From the NCBI RefSeq assembly GCF_002250655.1, contig NZ_NOZR01000009.1:162230-226229 (forward strand): a stretch of DNA of 64,000 nt, given 5' to 3'. Source of the stretch: Mycolicibacterium sphagni. GTDB lineage: Bacteria; Actinomycetota; Actinomycetes; Mycobacteriales; Mycobacteriaceae. The notes under the pieces are model-generated. The model saw nothing but the letters and a program-made list of their open reading frames with translations. It ran no database searches and was not told the DNA's origin. Shown piece by piece: positions 61,720 to 64,000 of the stretch. The translations under genes were made by a program, and so were the position numbers. The first letter of the stretch is position 1; each line of letters starts with the position of its first letter.

Positions 61720-62574
61720 CTATTTGAGAAGCTTGGACATCCGCCTGTCGGCCAGTACCTTGCCCCCGGTCTGGCAGGTCGGGCAGTACTGAAACGACTT
61801 GACGACGAAGGACACCTCGCGCACGGTATCGCCGCACACCGGGCACGGCAACCCGGTGCGGGCGTGCACCCGCAGCCCAGATCGCTTCTCCCCCTTCAGC
61901 GTTGCCGCCCCCTGGCCCACCGAGCGTTGCACGGCGTCGGTCAGCACCGAGTTCATCGCGTCGTGCAGCGCGCCCAGTTGCGCGGCGGTCAGCTTGTTGG
62001 CGGTCGCAAACGGGGACAACTTCGCAACGTGCAGGATCTCGTCGCTGTAGGCGTTGCCGATCCCGGCGATGACCTTCTGGTCGGTGATGACCGTCTTGAT
62101 CCGGCCACTGTGGGATTTGAGGATCTCCGCCAGCTGTTCGGGGCCGATGTCCAGCGCGTCGGGGCCCAGGGTGGCGATACCGGGCACCTTGGCGGGGTCG
62201 TCGACAATCCACACCGCGAGCCGCTTCTGGGTGCCTGCCTCGGTCAGGTCGAATCCCTCGCTGCCGTCGAGGTGTACGCGCAGAGCGATCGGACCCTTGC
62301 CCGGCTTGAGCGGGGCGGTGGCGAGCTTGTCGCTCCACTTCAGCCATCCGGCCCTGGACAGATGGGTGATGAGCCATAGATCACCGGCCTGCATTCCCAG
62401 GTACTTGCCCCAGCGTCCGGCGCCCGTGACGGGCCGCCCGTGCAGCGCCGTGGGCGGCGGGTCGAACGTCTTGAGCACCGACAACGCCGCGACGTCGATG
62501 CGCCCGATCGTCTTGCCGACAGCATGCCGGCGCAGGTGGTCGGCCAACGCCTCCACTTCCGGCAGCTCAGGCAT
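61720..62574 (-). CDS. Fpg/Nei-family DNA glycosylase
   Basis: 284 residues. It starts MPELPEVEALADHL, with Pro2 as nucleophile and Glu3 conserved; the helix-two-turn-helix IAGIGNAYSDEILHVAKLSP is in the middle, and the C-terminal zinc finger is CPVCG...YCPTCQTGGK with a final RMSKLLK. Such enzymes remove oxidised purines or pyrimidines and cut the strand by beta/delta elimination. The Rv0944-like position suggests a second Fpg-type protein rather than canonical MutM. Canonical Fpg carries a conserved Arg in the zinc-finger hairpin; here that region reads TGGKVLADRRMS. Confidence 0.92.
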   Translation of the reverse strand: MPELPEVEALADHLRRHAVGKTIGRIDVAALSVLKTFDPPPTALHGRPVTGAGRWGKYLGMQAGDLWLITHLSRAGWLKWSDKLATAPLKPGKGPIALRVHLDGSEGFDLTEAGTQKRLAVWIVDDPAKVPGIATLGPDALDIGPEQLAEILKSHSGRIKTVITDQKVIAGIGNAYSDEILHVAKLSPFATANKLTAAQLGALHDAMNSVLTDAVQRSVGQGAATLKGEKRSGLRVHARTGLPCPVCGDTVREVSFVVKSFQYCPTCQTGGKVLADRRMSKLLK

Positions 62575-62583
62575 GCTTCCAGA

Positions 62584-63930
62584 CTAGAGGAGCTTCTCGC
62601 AGGTGATCGGCAGGTCGGTGATCCGCTTGCCCGTCGCGTTGAAGACGGCGTTGGCGATCGCCGCGGGAATCCCGACGATCACGATCTCCCCCAGCCCCTT
62701 CACACCGATCGGGTCGGCGACGGTGTCCTGTCCGGGCAGGAACGCGGCGTCCAGCTGCGGCACATCAGCATTCACCGGTACCAGGTAGTCGGACATGTTG
62801 GCGTTGACGATCCGGCCGTCGCGGTGATCGACCTGCGTTGCCTCCAGCAGCGCCATCCCGATTCCGCCTACCATGCCTCCGATTGCCTGGCTGTGCGCCA
62901 ACTTAGGGTTCACCACGCGGCCGACGTCGTAGCAGGCATAGATGCGCCTGACCCGGACCAGTCCGAGCGCCGCGTCGACCGCCACCTCGGCGAACACCGC
63001 GCCGTAGGCGTACATCGAGAACCGTTTATCGGCGTCGTCGGGCGTCCACGTCTGGCGCGAATCCAGGCTGGGCCAACCACGTCGGCGCAGCAGATCCTGA
63101 TACGTCTCGCCGCGGGCCGGATCGGCGGTGGCCGACATCCGCCCGTCGGTCACCGTCACGTCGCCCGGCCGCAAACCCGACAGCGGTGAGCTCGGGTCTA
63201 CTACCGCCAGGCGGATGATCTTGTCGCGCAACATGTTGCCCGCCGTGAACACGGCGGAGCCGACACTGGCCATGGTGCGCGAACCCGAATGTGACGGCGC
63301 TTTGGGAAATGCGCTGTCCCCCAGAGCGAATCGGACTCGATCGGCCGATATGCCCAACGCGTCGGCAGCGACTTGCGTCATGGACGTGTAGGTGCCGGGT
63401 CCCATGTCACTGGTGGCGGTCTGGACATCGGCGGTACCGTCGGAGTTGATCCGGGCCAGCGCATCGGATTCGCTGCGGCTGGTGTGATACCCGGCGGCGG
63501 CCATCCCGAGCCCGATCAGCTGGTCGCCGTCGCGGGTCGAGCGCGGCACCGGGTTGCGCCGCGACCAACCGAACTGCGCCGCACCGAAGTTCAGGCATTC
63601 GGTCAACCTTCGGGTGGAGAACGGGAGGCCGGTCACCTGGTCGCTGCCGGGCTCGTTGCGTAGCCGGAACTCGAGTGGGTCCATGCCGAGCCGGAACGCC
63701 AGGTCGTCCATCGCGGATTCCAGCGCGAACGTTCCGGTGGTGGCGCCAGGCCCGCGCATGTAGGTCGGCAGGTTCACGTCCAGCGGCACCACTTTGTAGA
63801 CCGAGCGCATGTGGGCCGAGGTGTACATGAACTTCGGCGATGCCGTCAGGCCGTCTTCGTAGAGCGCGTAACGCGCCGTCTCGGTGCGCCCTTCGTGAAT
63901 GGTGACCGCGATGCGACCGGAACTGACTAG
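62584..63930 (-). pseudogene. Xanthine dehydrogenase-family molybdenum-binding subunit, cut by an IS end
   Basis: About 449 codons of the C-terminal part of a large molybdopterin-binding subunit (PaoC/YagR type): LDVNLPTYMRGPGATTG, ESAMDDLAFRLGMDPLEFRLRN, SDMGPGTYTSMTQVAADALG, HSGSRTMASVGSAVF, VGRVVNPKLAHSQAIGGMVGGIGMAL and the final GKRITDLPITCEKLL. Homology-like sequence runs to about SSGRIAVTIHEG near 63905-63925. Beyond that the frame stays open but reads LNLVS, CC and other atypical residues, and the DNA matches an IS30-type end. The N-terminal part is missing at this edge, so the gene is probably inactive. Confidence 0.65.
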
Positions 63931-64000
63931 GTTCAACCGGTCGAAGCAACACCCTGAAATTTTGGAGGGTGTTCGATGGTTCGTCGGCAGCAAGCAGCAG
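63928..64000 (+). mobile_element. IS30-family insertion sequence, left end (partial)
   Basis: From about 63930 the sequence reads GGTTCAACCGGTCGAAGCAACA, which lines up with the left terminal repeat of E. coli IS30 as I remember it (GATTCAATTGGTCAACGCAACA), identical at 17 of 22 positions. An 8-bp hairpin AACACCCT/AGGGTGTT (63948-63973) follows, then a ribosome binding site and an ATG reading inwards. The exact left border (63927-63931) and the right end cannot be fixed from this window. Confidence 0.6.
63976..64000 (+). CDS. Start of the IS30-type transposase gene (8 codons visible)
   Basis: ATG 63976 has GGAGGG 6 nt upstream and begins MVRRQQAA before the window ends. Only its place inside the element supports the call; IS30 transposases also begin a few tens of bases after the left repeat. 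Confidence 0.4.

Overview
The window is chromosomal DNA from a high-GC actinobacterium, almost certainly a rapidly growing Mycobacterium (Mycolicibacterium). The evidence is an MspA-type porin, the MprAB/PepD stress module, F420-type oxidoreductases, many GTG/TTG and leaderless starts, and a gene order that matches, from memory and in inverted order, the M. tuberculosis block Rv0944 to Rv0996 (fpg-like, SDR, pgi, chorismate mutase, uvrD1, M23 peptidase, sucCD, Rv0953-0955, purNH, Rv0958-0959, echA7/fadE12/accA2/accD2/fadE13, rpmF, mprAB, pepD, moaB2, mscL, Rv0991c/ruc, Rv0992c, galU, moeA/glp, rimJ, Rv0996/glpR).

Layout. 1-7.6 kb is accessory metabolism: a truncated aldehyde dehydrogenase, a hydrolase/cupin/aldo-keto reductase set divergent from an XRE-MmyB regulator, an orphan gene, a 300-nt transcript candidate ending in a strong hairpin just before a MerR-type gene, and a 3-hydroxyisobutyrate dehydrogenase-like gene divergent from a TetR regulator. 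7.6-15.8 kb carries tRNA-Ala(CGC), the Glp/GlpR division pair with rimJ and galU, 5-formyl-THF cyclo-ligase, the HrcA/CIRCE-controlled chaperone ruc, an EAL-PAS phosphodiesterase, an SAF-domain protein and mscL. 15.8-21.8 kb has the porin, a 51-residue gene with a perfect CRP site beside it, and the mprA-mprB-pepD-moaB2 envelope-stress operon next to rpmF. 21.9-30.4 kb is a tightly overlapping catabolic operon (atuA-fadE-accD-accA-fadE-echA) for branched or isoprenoid acyl-CoAs. 30.4-41.4 kb holds a DUF1707 protein, a Ser-rich secreted protein, the AAA/VWA pair, purN-purH, and the membrane proteins PerM and DUF5336. 41.5-50.9 kb has SfnG, an F420-type enzyme, a methyltransferase, a thiolase-like protein, sucCD, an M23 peptidase and a PAP2 phosphatase. 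50.9-64 kb has uvrD1, chorismate mutase, an acyltransferase/SGNH fusion, a FadD, succinate-semialdehyde dehydrogenase, pgi, an SDR, an Fpg/Nei glycosylase and a molybdenum hydroxylase gene cut by an IS30-family end at the right edge.

The most interesting signal is upstream of chorismate mutase (53.29-53.50 kb). A leaderless 20-codon ORF contains Trp, Phe-Phe-Tyr and Tyr codons and is followed by mutually exclusive hairpins, the last terminator-like. This looks like a ribosome-mediated attenuator sensing aromatic amino acids. Other points worth checking are the candidate RNA at 5.16-5.47 kb, CRP-type sites at 17.05 and 48.29 kb, overlapping divergent -10 boxes between the semialdehyde dehydrogenase gene and pgi, two tandem repeats grown from gene 3' ends (35 bp at chorismate mutase, 50 bp at pgi), and the IS30 interruption. 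No CRISPR array, prophage or rRNA operon was seen. All homology statements come from pattern recognition, not database searches.
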